From contig JACAXG010000012.1 of assembly GCA_018881555.1 (NCBI GenBank), positions 5,692,087 through 5,756,086 of the forward strand: a DNA stretch of 64,000 bases. The letters are read 5' to 3'. This document shows positions 12,977 to 27,521 of this stretch, one piece after another. Source of the stretch: Amblyornis subalaris. Taxonomy: Eukaryota; Chordata; Aves; Passeriformes; Ptilonorhynchidae. Each line of letters opens with the position of its first letter. Within the stretch, counting starts at the first letter, position 1. Both the position numbers and the translations under genes were made by a program. Below the pieces are notes generated by a model, which saw only the letters and a list, made by a program, of their open reading frames with translations, was not told the origin of the DNA and did no database searches.

Positions 12977-15110
12977 AGTATTTCAAATAGAGTTCCTGAA
13001 ACACATTGTTTTCAAACATCAGCAGTGTCGTGTGGAAGAGGACACACACACCCTGAAAAGCACTGAGTGAAATATAAAAGCTATACTACGGAGAGATTTT
13101 CAAATTGAATGTGGTACATTCATTCAGCAGTTCTTTATGTACATAGGTCAAGTGGAGGATATTTTCTTTATCTTCCATCCTTTATAAAATTCCTGATACT
13201 TCCAGCAGTTCAAAATGATCTTTAGGTTAGATGCTGTTTCTGCTTGTTATCAGGCCATTACNTTGTCATTCCGTCACTGTGGCAGCTGAATAACTTCAAC
13301 ATGCCTGGTACAGTGCTATAAATATGGAGATATTTCAAAACATCCCACAGGCTCACCATGTGCGTGACATTCCGTTTCTTTTTTTCATTAAAGATTTCAT
13401 TAAAATTTGAGAGAAAACACACATTATTTCCCTCAACCAAACCGGCAGAAGTTACCTGGTCTACCATGAAATAAAGGTACAGCTCTTAGCTAGTTTAAAG
13501 GTCCTTAATTTTCTTTTTAGATCCATCTTACACCATTTTATCTCTTTCCTGGTCTACACCAACAGCCCAGCAGACGGATCAGACCCACTAATTCCAGCAG
13601 AGAGGTTGTGCCATGGCTGTGTCCAGCCACAGCTGTCCTAACGCACGGAGTCAAGAGCATCTGATTTCTTTGTTTCACTAGGCAGGATAATAAAGCTTTC
13701 CTGAACAGCAGTGTTTACCCCAAGTGAACTATGCGAAATCTCTCCCCTCAATTGCTATTACACAGCTTGCAACCTTTCGTTCAGGAGATTAAGTTTGCAT
13801 CTCTTCGAATTATCTCTTTGTAATTGGAAAACTTTCGTTTTGACAGAGACAATGTGGCAGCCTCCCTGCGAGCCTCGCTACAAGCCAGTGCTGAGTGCCA
13901 TCTGGAGAACTGATGCTNAAGTCAAGCAACAACATCCTGTCATATTTTATCTGGAACTTTGGAACAGAACAACTAATAACATCTTAAGCTTCATTTGTCT
14001 GGCTCTCTCATGCTCTTGGCAGAGGTCATAACCAATGGTGGCTTTGCTGATTTGCTGCATCAAAACTAATTAGGTTACAGTGCTCACTGACAGAGCCTCT
14101 CATAATGGCATAAAAGCCTCAGGCTTTAGCTTTACTCATTATGTCAAGGTAAAGTTTCACACTCATAAAACTTGCACCTGTATCAGCTTCTCAGTCAGAA
14201 TCTTAACAGTGCTTATCCAGCTTGACAGTTATCAGCTCCTATATTTCACTTTTCCCTTCCTTCTTTAAAAATGCTGCTGGTGAGAAGTGGGGCTCATGGC
14301 ACGAAGGCACGTGCCTGACATTGCCAATGTAGAATTCCAAGCACAGCCTCTTTGCTTTTTGCATTATTTACAGCAGCAAGAATGCCCCAAACTGACTCGA
14401 TGTAGTTTGTATGTCGATGCACTGACTCCTTCCTCTGAATAAAGCCTGGTTGGCTAAAAGGATGACCTTTTAACCGAGCTCATAGGAAATCTATTCTTTT
14501 ACCAGACACTTTCAGTTTGTCTTATTGAATGAGTCAGATTTAAAAAGCTGAGTAAAATTAAGATAACCGTTGCACAAGGTTAAAATTAGGGCAATGCTCA
14601 GGGTAAAAGTCAGGGCACATCTTAACGGCTCTTAATTCAAGTGAGAAACCAGCAGGAAAGAAGATTTCTGTCTGCATGGAGGGAGAAGAGAGAAGTAAGG
14701 TTTAACAGTTTCCTGCTTAAATGTTGTAAAACATGTCAGCAGGGGGCTGTGGCAGTAAGAAGAATTGTGCTTTCTCACAGCAGGAAAGTGGCACTTCACT
14801 AGACTGGCTACATTGATTATCAAGATGAGGCCATCTTAAAGAGCAAGCACAGCACTTAAATGTATTATAATGTGTGGAAGAATCATTATTAAAAAAGACA
14901 GCACTGTGTATTTGCTCTAAGACTTTCCGCGTGCTACTTCTTGCAGGGGCTATGGTAGTGGTGAGAGCCCACGCAACTTTCTTTTTCACTTGTCTCATGA
15001 AAATATCAGCTGAATCCTAGGGAGAGCTGTCAATTTTGCACAGCCTGGATTTTGTTGGACATTAATGTCAGATCCTCTGTATTTGAGCAAGTGTGTAAGA
15101 ATGAGGGTTA
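12977..15110. other. Non-coding stretch after the CR1 fragment
   Basis: No coding sequence or RNA gene recognised. About 13700-14270 is non-repetitive with several TAAT-type cores and could hold regulatory sequence, but nothing decides this. Single N bases are at 13262 and 13918. Confidence 0.5.
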
Positions 15111-15118
15111 AATAAGGA

Positions 15119-15228
15119 TTTATTTATTTATTTCTATGTTTGAAGTGATTACCATGCTGTTACTTACTACTCTTGCACTTTCTATTTATTTATTTATTTA
15201 CTCCTTATGCCTTTTTTTTTTTTTTTTG
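15119..15228. repeat. Two (TTTA)n tracts and a T run
   Basis: Two short TTTA microsatellites (15119-15134 and 15183-15201) are followed by about 16 T (15212-15227). They are simple repeats, possibly what remains of a poly(A)-type tail, but no element body is recognisable beside them. Confidence 0.85.
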
Positions 15229-18200
15229 CATATGGGAAACACCACAAAATTCTGGAACTTCTAGTGCTCTTGATTGAGAAAAAGGCTCTGAATTACGTTA
15301 AATTAATAATTCCAGTTTGGAGCATTTTAAATAGCACTGCACCTTTAGACCTGCCTATTCCCTCTTAATAGAAAATTCTCTGCTCTATGAAATCTTCATA
15401 CTATTTCTGTCCTATTTAATATATTTCATACATTATTAAAAAAAAAAATCATGGAAAATCTGTGGGCAATGCATATCCATTCCAGTGTCATAAAATGGAA
15501 CATATGCTGTTCACCCTTGGAGCATTTCCAGTCAGAAGCTGTATCTTTCTGAACATGAATGTATATCAATTGTTGTGACCAGCCATGTGAATGAATCTTA
15601 TATGATAAGAAACAGATATAAAGAAATCAGACCTGGAATATTGTGTACATATTAGGATACCTGATTAACTGAAGGGACTGGATATTTAACAGGGAAAAAT
15701 CACTACATGATTAATGATCTGGATGGATTGCTTTTGGAAAGGAGACTAACCTAGGCAAAATATGTAGGTTGACAATGCAGCACTAAGAGATTTTAGCCAT
15801 TTGAGTGAAGAGATATTTGAGGATATTTAGACCTCCAACACCCTATGCACCTATACACACTCATTGTTTTATCACCTTTATTTCATATGCCTTGGATAAC
15901 AAAGTTAATCATGTGCATATATATGTGCAGGACTACAGCCTCATAATGGAGAGAAAGTAGCTAGCATGTCATACACGACTCCAGTTAAGAAATAGAAATT
16001 AAAGGAATGAAAATTAAGACTGAAAATCAAGAGAGCCCTTGTCACAGAACATGTCAGGCTATGAACTCTTTTCCGTGGTTGATGAGTAAAGTTTCATAGT
16101 TTGGGTTTTAAAACCAAAACAAAGCAACCAAATTGTTGATAAAAACAGAACAGCAACCAACACACCCTAAATGGGTTAGGCATTCACCAACTGTAACCTC
16201 TACATCCATGTGTGTGTCTGCAGACTGATATTTTGCACGATCAGAACAAAAGCAATATCTTATTATTTGTGCTTGGTAGGATCTACAGGTACAGATTGTT
16301 TAGTCCTTTGGGAATATAGCGTGTTTTGCGGCCACAGGACAGTACAGCAGCTAGCGCATCTGATCTGGGAACTTAGCATGAACTGGTAATCCACACTGTC
16401 CCTAGAGTGAAGTATTTTTTTTATTATTATGTGATTTAGGAAACTTAAAATTCTGAGACTGCTCTCTTGGGACAGAAAAAGTGAGCTGAGAGACTGCACT
16501 ATGGACTAATAAATATACCCTTATTTGCATACAGGCAGTAATATCACTGAGGCCCTGAGGAGCTGAGAAAAAAGAAAAAAAAATTGGCTGTTATATATTT
16601 ATTTTGCGGATTTTTTAAAATGTTGTTTTAAGCCAGAATGATATAACATGAACCAAAATACGTATAGCATACAACTCAGATTTCAAAAATATGCTTTCAG
16701 AAGAAGGGTGTACTTCATTTCCTATTTTTCTTAAACCGCTCAGCTGACATACGAGCTTTAAAACTGCTTACCTCAGGGAAAAGGGTGTTTTCTAAATTTT
16801 CTTACCACATTAGAGGGGTTTGTTGTGACAACACATAACAGAGGCCGGGTGAGACTGCTGCCTATTACTCATGCCTGCTTCCAGTGCAGGAGTGCTGCGA
16901 GGACCATGTGTTACAGCTGCTTTGTCCTATGAGGTAACTAAAGAGGGACATAATCCAGTCATAAATTCACAACATGAATTCCCTGCTGTAGAGGAGCGCT
17001 GCTGGATATAAATGTGCCACAGTCAATCTGTGCAGAGCCATAAAAGCATGTTGGAAAAGAGGGAGCAGGACTGAGGCACAGTGAGATCGTGCTGTGCCTC
17101 ATTTCTGCTGCTATGTGGGCACCAGGGTTCTCCCGCTGCCCGTGTGCATGGGACCACACCATAAAGCATCCCACCCAGAGCTGCCCTCTGCTCTCCAGTG
17201 AGGACAGAAATGACCATGTGAAAGACTGGCCTTCTGAAAGACTAAAGGTCTGGAAACTGAGAGGCCCCTATTCCAACTGCCTCTTTCCTTGACTTCTCGT
17301 GTTATAAAGGAACAACTATTCCCATCATTTATGGAGTACATGCTAATGATGTGTGCCAAAATTTGCCTCTTTCACTAATGTCTTTGTTATTACCAGGTCC
17401 TGCAAATTTCTAGCAAAGCTGAGTTCTTCAGATTGTTGTCCTTTATGGTGGCAGGATTCAGTTCTAACATACATCTTTAGATTAAAATGCCCCAAATATT
17501 AAAAAGCTGACAGTAGTTACAATTTGGACACCACAAATGAAATCCAGAGAGTAGTGGCTGTCACTGACAGAATAGCACAGAGTGATAAAAATGGAGCTGA
17601 GAAATGGAGATGTGATTTAGACCTCAGCCTTTGGGGTTGGAGATTATCGGGTTCTCTGCATGACAGCTCCAGTCACCTTCTGTTTCTTATTTTTCTAGGT
17701 TGCTTTTCCACAGTTGGAGACAGGTGCTGAGAAGACATTGCCAGTATCCAGCTTTTCTGCCAATAGTGTAACTGTCACCGGTGTTGTGCAAACTTGATTT
17801 GGCCTCTGAGCATGCTAAATCACGTTTGTTCTACATTGATAACTTTCAGTGTATTTATCTGCCTTCAAATGTCTCTGTAGATTGCATTTTGTTGAGGGAT
17901 ATCTCTGGGTGTGAGCACGACAGGGAATTAGTGGACAGTTCAGGGTTAAGTGCTGGAGCAAGAGAGGCCCTTGTGGTTCCCCCAGAATTCATGGCATGCT
18001 CAGACAGCCTAGATTGATATTGGAGTTTCATGCTTCTTATACGACTTAGTTCTGACTGCAGTGAGTTTTCTAAACCCACTCAGCTGACACCATTATAAAC
18101 TGAAGAACATACTAATAATCTCCTTGAATAAAACACATTTTGTTTGCAAATGTGTTACTTCTATAGTCTGTTAATGTGGGTTTGCATCTTGTAAACAGTG

Positions 18201-21200
18201 TTCAGAGTTTGGTATTTTCCCATGCTCAGCAGAACCATGGGGTTTTTTCAGCTAGTATGTTTTAGAGATATGTTCTTCTAAAATAAAAGACCATGCTCCC
18301 ACAGCCTCAGTAAGGAGAGGCAGTTCAGATTGCTAACAGTGCCAAAAATATAGAGATGTATTTGCTGCATATCTTCTTCTCCAGTATAATTTTGAAGAGA
18401 TCTGAAATAAGCATCAGCTAAGCCAGCCTATCTCTATTGCTTGGAGGGAATGTGTTGTCTCCATCTGTTTTTATGTTCCAAACACAGAGTGCTGCACGCC
18501 GTAAGATGTATCTGACTAAGTAAGATCCTGTGCTTAAATAGGAGAGCCAGTCGTTTGGTGAAAGGAGGTTTTACTTAGCTCCTGGCATTTCCAATAAGGA
18601 CACAATTGTTTCAAAACCTCTGTCTTGGGAGAAGACTTTTTCTTTACTTCTGTAGATCAGCTGCCAGCAAGTTTCTAGGCCTGTGAAGAGGCAGAGCTCA
18701 GTCAGTCTGTTCACAATATGGAAAGTCATTGGCAAGGCAGTGGCACTGAGGATTCTGTTGGGAGCCAGAGTACAGCAGCCTCCCCGCCCATAGAACCAAC
18801 CATCACTCTTATTGGGGCAGGCATTAGTTCCTATATTTTGCAGTGCAATGTGCATCTGCAAAGGCCTTCCTCTGAGAAACTGGAGGGTAAAGAAAAGGGC
18901 TTTTTCTCTTTGTCTCTGCCTTCTGATTTTAAAAGTAACTTGCATCCCTTTGAAACCTTCAGTTCCTTTTAGCTGTTCTCCATCTCTGTAAATAGTTGAC
19001 AAGTTTTAGAAATAAAAGCCATTGTGAATGTTATTGCTGTTCCTTCTGCCAGCATGAGAGGAGGCAGGAGAGAGAGGCAGATCTGAAGTCATCACAGTTT
19101 CTCCTTTAATTTTCTGTTGCACTGAAGAAGAAGATTTAGAAGACTAAATGAATAAATCTGTCTTAGAGGAACACATACGTAAATCCATGCTAGACCCACT
19201 TAAATGCCCTTTATTTTGAGAAATAAAGTTGCATTCTACTGCTTAAAGTTTTATTTGCAATTGCTTTCATTCCCCTGTGTGTCCCTCTAATACAAGAGCT
19301 CACAAAAATATGGAAGGAAGTGACATATTTTGCCTTCAAAAGGCAAGTGTAAATGTTGTCATAGCAACACAGGAAAGCAGAATGCTACTTTTTAAATGTG
19401 GTAGTGGGAAATGAGGAAGACATGAACGGAGGGACAATTAGGGGTTTACAGAACACACAAAACATGACCGTTCTGGGATGAGTAAATGAATAGAAATTTG
19501 CCACGTGACACCTGCAGCTACTTGCAGGAAAGTTTGTGTCTGAAACGCAAGCAACTACAGTTACAGCGAGCTAGGTAACATTTAGAAAAAGTCAGATCCT
19601 TTTCACCTCCTATGGCTTATATGACAGAAAATCTGATTAACCAGGGGTCAGACAGACACTGAGCTTACCCAGGCCTCTTACCGGAAAAAGAAACTGCTAA
19701 CTAAGAGGATCTTTCATTTTTATAAGCAGCTTGTGACATCCCACAGTGCCGGCAAGATTTGAAAGTTTCCACTGAAACTGCTAGACACGAGATATTATAA
19801 ATAAATCTAGGAGAGCAGATGTTAGTGTATCTATCTCACACTAGACCCTTTGGTCGAGAAGTCTTTTCTTTTGCTTATTTCTTCTCTGGTGATGTAAAAG
19901 ATGCCCTTTTATGGTGTCCCAAGGATAGATTTTTAGTAATTTCATGAGTGAACTGAATAAAAATGGTTTCAGTAAGAAAAAGGAAAATTAAGAAGGAGCC
20001 ATTAAAGAAACATAGTTGTAACAGTATTAAAAATACTTCTCAACAATTTTGCTCTCATCTCATAAGAAAACGCTGTGTTTATTTCCAAAACACAGTTGAA
20101 GGTATTTTACTTTAAATGTTTTGTGTACATCTGTTTGTGTAGGTGGTGAATCAGGGCACTGCAGACTTGAGGAGCTGCTATCAACAAACCCAAGGAGACA
20201 AGAAAGAGCCCACGGCCCTTTTGTGATTGACAGATTCAGTCACTTAAATGCTAAGCCCAAAGCTGAAGCCTGAGCAGAGTCTGCTTCACAGAACTATGTG
20301 AATGCCATCAGAAACTTTTTTCATTTTAGCTTGTCGTTTAAAAATATCAGCCATCTGAGGACAATTAATTTCCAGGACTTTATATAACATGTAAAGTACT
20401 GTAACGGGCTATTTTTAATGTATCTGCAGTTTGCTTTAGTATCATAGAGCAAGGAGAATGTCTTAGCTTGTTTTTTTCCATTCCTGTAGCCAGTACTATA
20501 GATACAGATACCATTCAAGGGGGAAGAAGGCTGCATTTTCATTTGGAGTTGACAAGTGGCACTTCACTTCCAGATTTATGAAGGTGAAAAGCTGTATAAA
20601 AGTAGAAAAATTTCCAGCTGTCATATTTACAAAACTAAAATGCTATTGCTAAATGCCTTAAAAACAAAGTGAAAGAAATGTCTATGTAAAGAAATCTTTC
20701 AGGCAGCTTTTGCACCTGCCTGTATTTCTGTCTTTCTGATGGATTTCTGCAGGTCATCTGAATGAATCACAAAAATCTCTCTAGACCTTCCTCTTCTTGT
20801 CCTCTACAAAGGCTGGTCTCGCCCTAAGTAATGGATAACCATAAATGTAGGGAAAGGAAGTTGCTAGCAGCCAGAGTACTGGAGATGTTTTAGCTAGAAC
20901 AAGTCACCATTTCCTCTCTCACTCTGCAAGTATTGGTTTATGGTGATGATGGCTAAAAATCACAAAACCAAGACTGAAGCAAAACTAACACAATGAAAGT
21001 CAAGCACAAAAAGTAATAGCACAATCTTCTCAGTCCCTTTCATAAACTTGGTGATGGTTGTAACACAACATATTGGGTAAGAAGTCAGGAGTTCTGTTCA
21101 CCTAGCAGGAAAGAACTGTTACCATGTTCCCTACAATGTCAAGAATTTACTGTCTCACCCTACTTTTCCTATATAAACAAATAGATTTTTCACCAGCAAT

Positions 21201-23498
21201 AAAATAGCTTGAGGGAATTAATTTTTACTTAATTATTTTCTGCTGTGGCCAGATGCCAGTTTGCAAACCTGTCCTGGATCCTAATCACAAAACAGGCATT
21301 AGTATCACATCCACTTGCTGTGAGTCTAACTACAGAACCGGTCAGAGTACCTTATTTGCCATGTTCAGTGGTACCGGATGCAAACAAGCTGTGATTTCCT
21401 GGGGAACATGCAGACAGTGACAGGACAGGCACTGCAGCTCTAAGCCAGTTTTTTATAGCACAGCGCAGCCCTGAAAAGCCTTTTTCACGTAAGTCACACT
21501 ATCCCAACAATGTTGGTGGGTTCCCAGGTCGATTGTAAATGAATTCCTGTACACATAAATAAGCTGTAACCAGTGTTCCCTTTCTCACCAGGACATTCCC
21601 CATCCTTAACTGTAGTTGTAGATATTTCCAGTGAGAAACCTTGCTCATATTTTAAACACTTGCCAGCCCCTATGGGTAAATGCAGATCTGGAGTATCTGA
21701 GGCATGGTCCCTGCTTAGGGAAGTTAATCATGATGCCTCACACCCAGTCTCTGACACTTTTACAGGTAGAAAACACAGAAAAATAAACCAAGGAGAAGTG
21801 AAAAACAAAACAATCCTCTGCTGCTTCCTCTACTGTAGCCTCGGATTGTCCCAATTGACTTCCATTTAAATATTGGGCAAGGCTGTGGATAAGTTGTTTA
21901 ATATGAACTATTTAGTACCCCAGATTTTACAGTTATTGGACTTTCAATCATAAATTTCAAGCAGGTTTTGTATCACTTTATTCTTAGTTCTGAGTCCAGT
22001 GCAGGGAAGTAGATTATTTCAAAAGATCTTTACGACAAAGAAAGGGTTCCTTTTAAGAGCACTGAAAATGGAATCACAGCAACCTAAGGGTATTTTTAAG
22101 AATGTCACCTTCACAGCCTACAGCTATGTGCTGAGAGGTGTCTGTGGCAAGCAGGCAAACAGAGAAAACAAACTGTACGTGAACATAGCTGTATGCATGT
22201 GTGTTTAAGGCTTTGGAAACACGACCGTGTCAAGGGAATGTGTCTCTTTAAGAAACTCAGTTTAAAAACGCTTCTAAATTTACTAAGAAAACTAATCTTA
22301 CAACCAAAACTGTGAAGCTGAAGCAAAGAAAGGAAAGCAAGATTATACTTTACAGCCCCCTATGGAGGGGATATTCCCAGGCAATATAAAGCAAACACAT
22401 TTTAATGCTGCTCATTGCTTTGTGGCAGATGAGTGCTCTGGCCACTCCAGCAGGCTGTGCTGTCATGTACTCCTGTACTCCTCATTGCCACATGGTCCCA
22501 CAGTCCATCTGGAGTACCAGCACAGCACAGAGTGACACAAAACCATTGGGAGCCTTGTATGAAGCAGAGAGACAGAGCATTGGAAGAATTACAGCAGTGT
22601 TTGCAGCTCGGCAGCTCCTCCAGCCCCCACACGGCCAAGCTGGGAGGAATGAGTGAGAGAAAATCCACTCCTGCCCCATTAGCTACATGAGTCTTAATTG
22701 CTTTCTCTTGTTGAGATACCAAATATCTTTGTAAACAGCATGTTCAGATGGTTACACGCAAATGTACATGTGATACCTTTATGAAATATGCAAAATATGA
22801 CGTGCTGGGCTATGATCTGATCTGCATGTGTATTTGAAAGCCTTTCTCATGCTTTGGTTCGTGTACTGAACATTTCTGACAGTTTGTTTGAGGTAAACAG
22901 AGCCAATCTGTCAGCATGATTCATTCCCAGAACATCTGATAAGTATGACTTAACTTGTAGCAGCCTTGTATGTTTTTAAAGCACTTGTCTGCTTTGCAGT
23001 TAGCAAATTACTGCAAGGCAAAGCAAACACAAAAAGAGATAACAAAAGGAATGATGGATTTGATCACATTACGGAGGAAGTGGGATGATGAAGAGATTGT
23101 TTTACCTAGCTCAGACACCTGGAAAGTAGAGTGTGTGTCTCAGCTGCTCAGAAGAAGTGTGATCCAGAAGCCTCATGCTGTGCACATGCATCGCAACAAG
23201 AGGCTGTCATCACATACTGTCCCACATTCCCTTTTATATGTATTTCCCTGATTAAGTTTCTGTTGTGACAGCTTTTGAACAGTAACACCTTTCTCTTTTC
23301 TGTCTCTGTTTTCTCACTCAAAAGGTGCAAATTATGGTTTTACTGTGGCCTGTTAGAGGTGCAAATAAGCACAACATAACCAAACTGGGACAATCTCGAA
23401 GTAGTAAAATATCCGAGTTGAATCCTAGTGAAAGCTAATATGTGTATATTGATGAGCTGGGACTAAATAGTGGGAAATATACATGTGAATTTCTTCAG
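15229..23498. other. Long non-coding stretch, little structure
   Basis: I find no exon with supporting splice sites and protein similarity, no RNA gene and no transposon end in these eight kilobases. Composition is AT-rich with few CpG. Slightly GC-richer patches occur at about 17040-17280 and 22430-22660. They carry overlapping short frames on both strands with no recognisable product. About 22860-22960 is non-repetitive and could be a conserved element, without proof. Confidence 0.5.
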
Positions 23499-23546
23499 GT
23501 AGTGTGAAGTTCTGTATTTGCAGTAGGGTGAAGTTCTGTATTTGCA
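23499..23546. repeat. 24-bp tandem duplication, two copies
   Basis: Two adjacent 24-bp copies (23499-23522 and 23523-23546) differ at a single base. The near identity points to a recent local slippage or duplication event. No function is implied. Confidence 0.95.
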
Positions 23547-26500
23547 CAGCTTGGGAACTTGGTAAAACCAAGGATGGGGGAGACAGGAGCAACCTAAGGA
23601 TGGTTAAATTCTGGGAGCAAAACAACTTTTGGTGGCAATTGCTACAAGAATATTATATTTGTGTCCTTGCTTCATTCGGCTACGGGCAAGTAAATGCCTT
23701 GCAGAGTAAAAGGTGTAGCTCTCATTACTTGCTTCTGAACTTATTTTGACTTCTCATTCTTAGTGCTATAGAAATTCTGTGCCTGACTCAAACAGACACT
23801 CAAGTACCACTTGTACCTGCTGAAGAAACCACTTCCTTGAGCACAACTTATCACTAGCTGTTTGTCACAAGCACACATGAAGCTATCATTATTGTATTGC
23901 AGCTCCTCAGTGCTAAGGGCAGCAAAAGGGAAACAGAACCACATTTGCTTCTGTATTTTCTTTTCTTTCTGTTCTTGGAAATAGCCTAAAAGAAATATAT
24001 GAGTGTGTGCAGCTTTGTTTCTATATCTTCATCAAAACTGAAGCAATAATGGTTAGAATTCAATAAGAATGCGTATTTTCTGCTCTGTACTATATGTGCT
24101 ATTTTCACTTGCATGAAGACAGAAAAAAATTTTCCTTCAGGGTAAAACTCATGATGTTTAACTGCAAGTGAGAGGAAACATTTGTTTTGGACTGAAAGGA
24201 ACACCTCTTTAATTTCCATACCAAGAAGAGCAAAAGTCTCTTCTGTTATAGAATTAAAAAGGCCTATTTCACCCACACCTTGAAAAAGTAGAGCCTTTTT
24301 CTAATGTGCCTGCTGGCAGAGCTGAAGAGAGCCTGGTTGAGAAGGAAGCTTAATCGAGGAATTTTTAAATGTTTTCAGATCACTGGAGTATGTCTTTTAC
24401 CTGGAATTTATTTTTTTTTTTTGAAAGTTTAACATCCTATTAAAACACCTGAAAGAACTGTAAAAACTGTACGAGAACAGGCAAAATTGCGGGCATGTAA
24501 ACCCTTCTCTGAGTTCAGTTTAACCTCATGCTTGTTTGCTTGAACACAGGTCCGTTCTCACTTTCTATTTTTGGTTGGTCTAACAAAAGATTGCTCTGCC
24601 TGCAAACCATCCCCGCTTCTTGTGAGTTAGCAGCTGTCCTGGCTACTGCATTACTACTTCAAGAGTTTTATTACAGAGCCATAAAGTTATTTCTGTGGAA
24701 CCAGGGTGTCCTTTATTCCTACACAGAGTGGGAAGCCCACAGGACTTTGGCTGAGCTAATTGTATGCAGGAGACTGCTAAGCTTCCAGTGTAACCACTCA
24801 GGACAGTCTTTGCAAAAACTGCTGCTTGAAGCTTAGCAAAGTAAAGATGTGACTGAAGGAAAAAAAAACCCACTGTGTATTTTAACAGTTCCTTCCCATT
24901 TCGAGTATATACATGATATACAAGATATATTGGTCTTTCTTTCAAAAGAAGGATGTGTTTTTACCACTTACAGTCGCAAATATAACTCAGCCACAATATA
25001 TTGCTATTTACTTCCGTCATTTAATTCAGCCATTTGCAACAGTTCTGTGTATTCCCATATCCAGTTATTTCAGTGAGATATGAGCTTCAGTGGTTAACCA
25101 GATCTTTCAGGTATTTCTAGGATTCACACTTCTTTTTCTTTTCACAATGGTGAATGGAAAAACAAATGCCAGACTTGTTTAAATTCAAGTTTTAAAATCC
25201 ATATAATGTAAAGTAAATTAAATTAAAAGTTAGCATTTTAACACCGTATATTTGATAGTATCAATTTAACATTATTGTAGCAGAAGTGAAGTATGAAAGA
25301 ATAACTCCCACTGCAGAAACATGCATTTATACATGTGAGGCAGCCTAATAAACAATTTGCAGTTGAAAGCCTCAAATATACCAAATCTTTTGAATTAACA
25401 AAGGATTAGTTCTCATTTATTGTTTTTTTCTCTTCCTTCCCTTGCTTAATAAACTTCAGCTCATCACTTCTTAGAGGTTAGATACAACTGAGGCAAAATA
25501 ATTGGTGGTTTTGCTCAGGAAGCATTTCCGTGAGCAGAGAAGTGCCAGCTAGCACGATTTCATAGACAGGAGTGCAAATTTTGCTGGGTCCCCTGCCTTG
25601 GAAACCGTTATTGAATTTTTCTCTCTTGTTCATTTTAAGTCTGTGTTGAGTAAACTACTGCTGCAGCCTGACACACAGTTCTAGTGCCACCAAGTTACAG
25701 AGCACCACGTGACAATAATACATTTTGACACATCCGGATGTAACATGATGCACTTGTCACAAGAAATAAAACAAAGCAGAGGCATTTAATTTTTCTTCTC
25801 CTCAATGGACTTGTAATATCCACAGGTGGTTGCGTTTTTCCTCATATACGCCCCCATTCTGGCTAAAGGAATAGAGCAGCTGAGGGCAGCCCTGAGCAAT
25901 GGCAGGCTGTCGGACATCCTGGGTGGCTGCCGTGTTTTCACAGTGACAACATTGGCTCAGCCCAGCAGGGCCTGTCACACGTTTCACTGGGTGCCACCCA
26001 GCTGTTTGTGTTGTGTTAGACCAAGGTTCCATCAGGTGAGTTTTCCTCCTTTGTGCCTGACAGACAAGTCAACAGGCCCTGTTCACCGTGATTTTGAGCT
26101 CCCCTCTGTAGACAGCCGTGGCTGCAGCAAGGCCAAGCAGGCGCTGCCACGGCCAGCATCTGACAGACAAGTTGTTGCTGCCCTTGCTGGATGCACCTTT
26201 GGGCATGCCTGTGGCTCTGCTGGAGGGGTTCTGAGCCGTGCTGGGATGCAGGGAGAGAGGCATGGGGCAGGCACAATTCAGTTGCTCTCCCGTCTATGCT
26301 GCCCAAAGCGATAAAGATGTAGTCTTAGTATTACGTGGCGCTTCCTGACATGTAGCAAAAGCAATAGGAGTGTGTTAAGATTAAAAGACCTCTAAGCACT
26401 TTTTTTTCCTTCAGGTACCAAGTATTACTTAAAGCTGAGAGCCAGAGGTGAGAACTGTCAGATAGATACACTGCAGTATTCTCCTCTTTAGTACAAAATA

Positions 26501-27470
26501 TGAGCCAAAATAAACCTTTGTCAGCATTTCAAACTGGTTACTGACTTCACAAGTGCTGGCAATGCAAAATAAATCATTCTGTAAAGAAGGAATTTGCTAT
26601 ATTTGTTTCTTTTTGAACACACCAACGTTTTGGGGGGCAAGAGGAACCATTTCATTACCTTTGCAGGTGGATAGTGCAACTAACAGCATGACCAGTAGTC
26701 GGATGGTTTACTGTCTTTTCCTTTCCCCATTTGGATACTGAGATACAAAGTTGAATCTGTCAGCAAGTGAGGTTGACAATTTTTGGTTTTATTCAGGCAG
26801 CTGTGCTGAGACAGAACACAGTGTGGAAGCAGTCCCTGCCACAATACCACCTCCCATCCTCTCCACTAATCTCAGCAGTCCCTAGACAAATACATAGCTA
26901 GTTATTCCAACAACTTCCCTCAAACAGGTTCTGATATTTTTGTCAAAAACATAAATCACTTGATCTGGTTGACCTTTGTACATTTGGCAAAAAAAGGAGT
27001 TCACATGGACATATACACGTGTATCCGTGTAAGCAAACACTGTGCCCTGTGTTTGTTGTTCCTGAACAAAGGACCTTGTCCTGAAGTTAATGGAGTCTCA
27101 GTCCTTCCATCAGATTTTATCAGCTCCACTGCAGGTAGTTTAGTTGCAGGGAAGAGATGTGATGCTACTCTCTTAAGAGCTCAGATAACCAAGCTGCTGG
27201 CTTATATCTCCTGCTGGTTTGTGGTGCCCAGCTTATCCATACGCATAAGCTCATCTGCATGGGCACAGTGAGACTGTGGAGGAGCCACTTCAGAATTACT
27301 CAGTGTTGGCAGGTTTGAATACACACATTCGAAAGTACTTGTAAAATAAGCCCTAAGGTGGTTAGGATAAACTTTAGTCTCTAGTCTGCTGCTGATCTGA
27401 GCTAGGTAAACAGTTTTACTCTACATGATTAAACATTTCTGAGATACTGCAGGTGAAGGAAAAAAAAAAA
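23547..27470. other. Non-coding stretch with a GC-richer patch
   Basis: No supported gene. About 25850-26310 is GC-richer and open for up to 162 codons on the plus strand (25826-26314) and about 96 on the minus strand. The translation resembles no family I know, and the two-strand openness suggests composition. T/A runs occur at about 24410-24423 and 27459-27470. Confidence 0.5.
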
Positions 27471-27521
27471 TCATAGAATCATTAAGGCTAGAAAAGACCT
27501 CTAAGATCATCTAGTTCAGCC
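27471..27521 (-). mobile_element. Very short CR1-type 3' tail
   Basis: About 50 bases directly after an A run match the reverse complement of the last part of an avian CR1-type element: the tail motif (tcatagaatc), then the conserved block that includes gaaaagacctctaagatcatc. The rest of the element is missing. Some avian LTR elements share similar ends, so the family call is less certain than at 12741. Confidence 0.7.

Noticed and set aside
25826..26314. 162-codon plus-strand frame, the second longest in the window
   Set aside because: No family resemblance, no splice evidence, and the minus strand is open over much of the same stretch.
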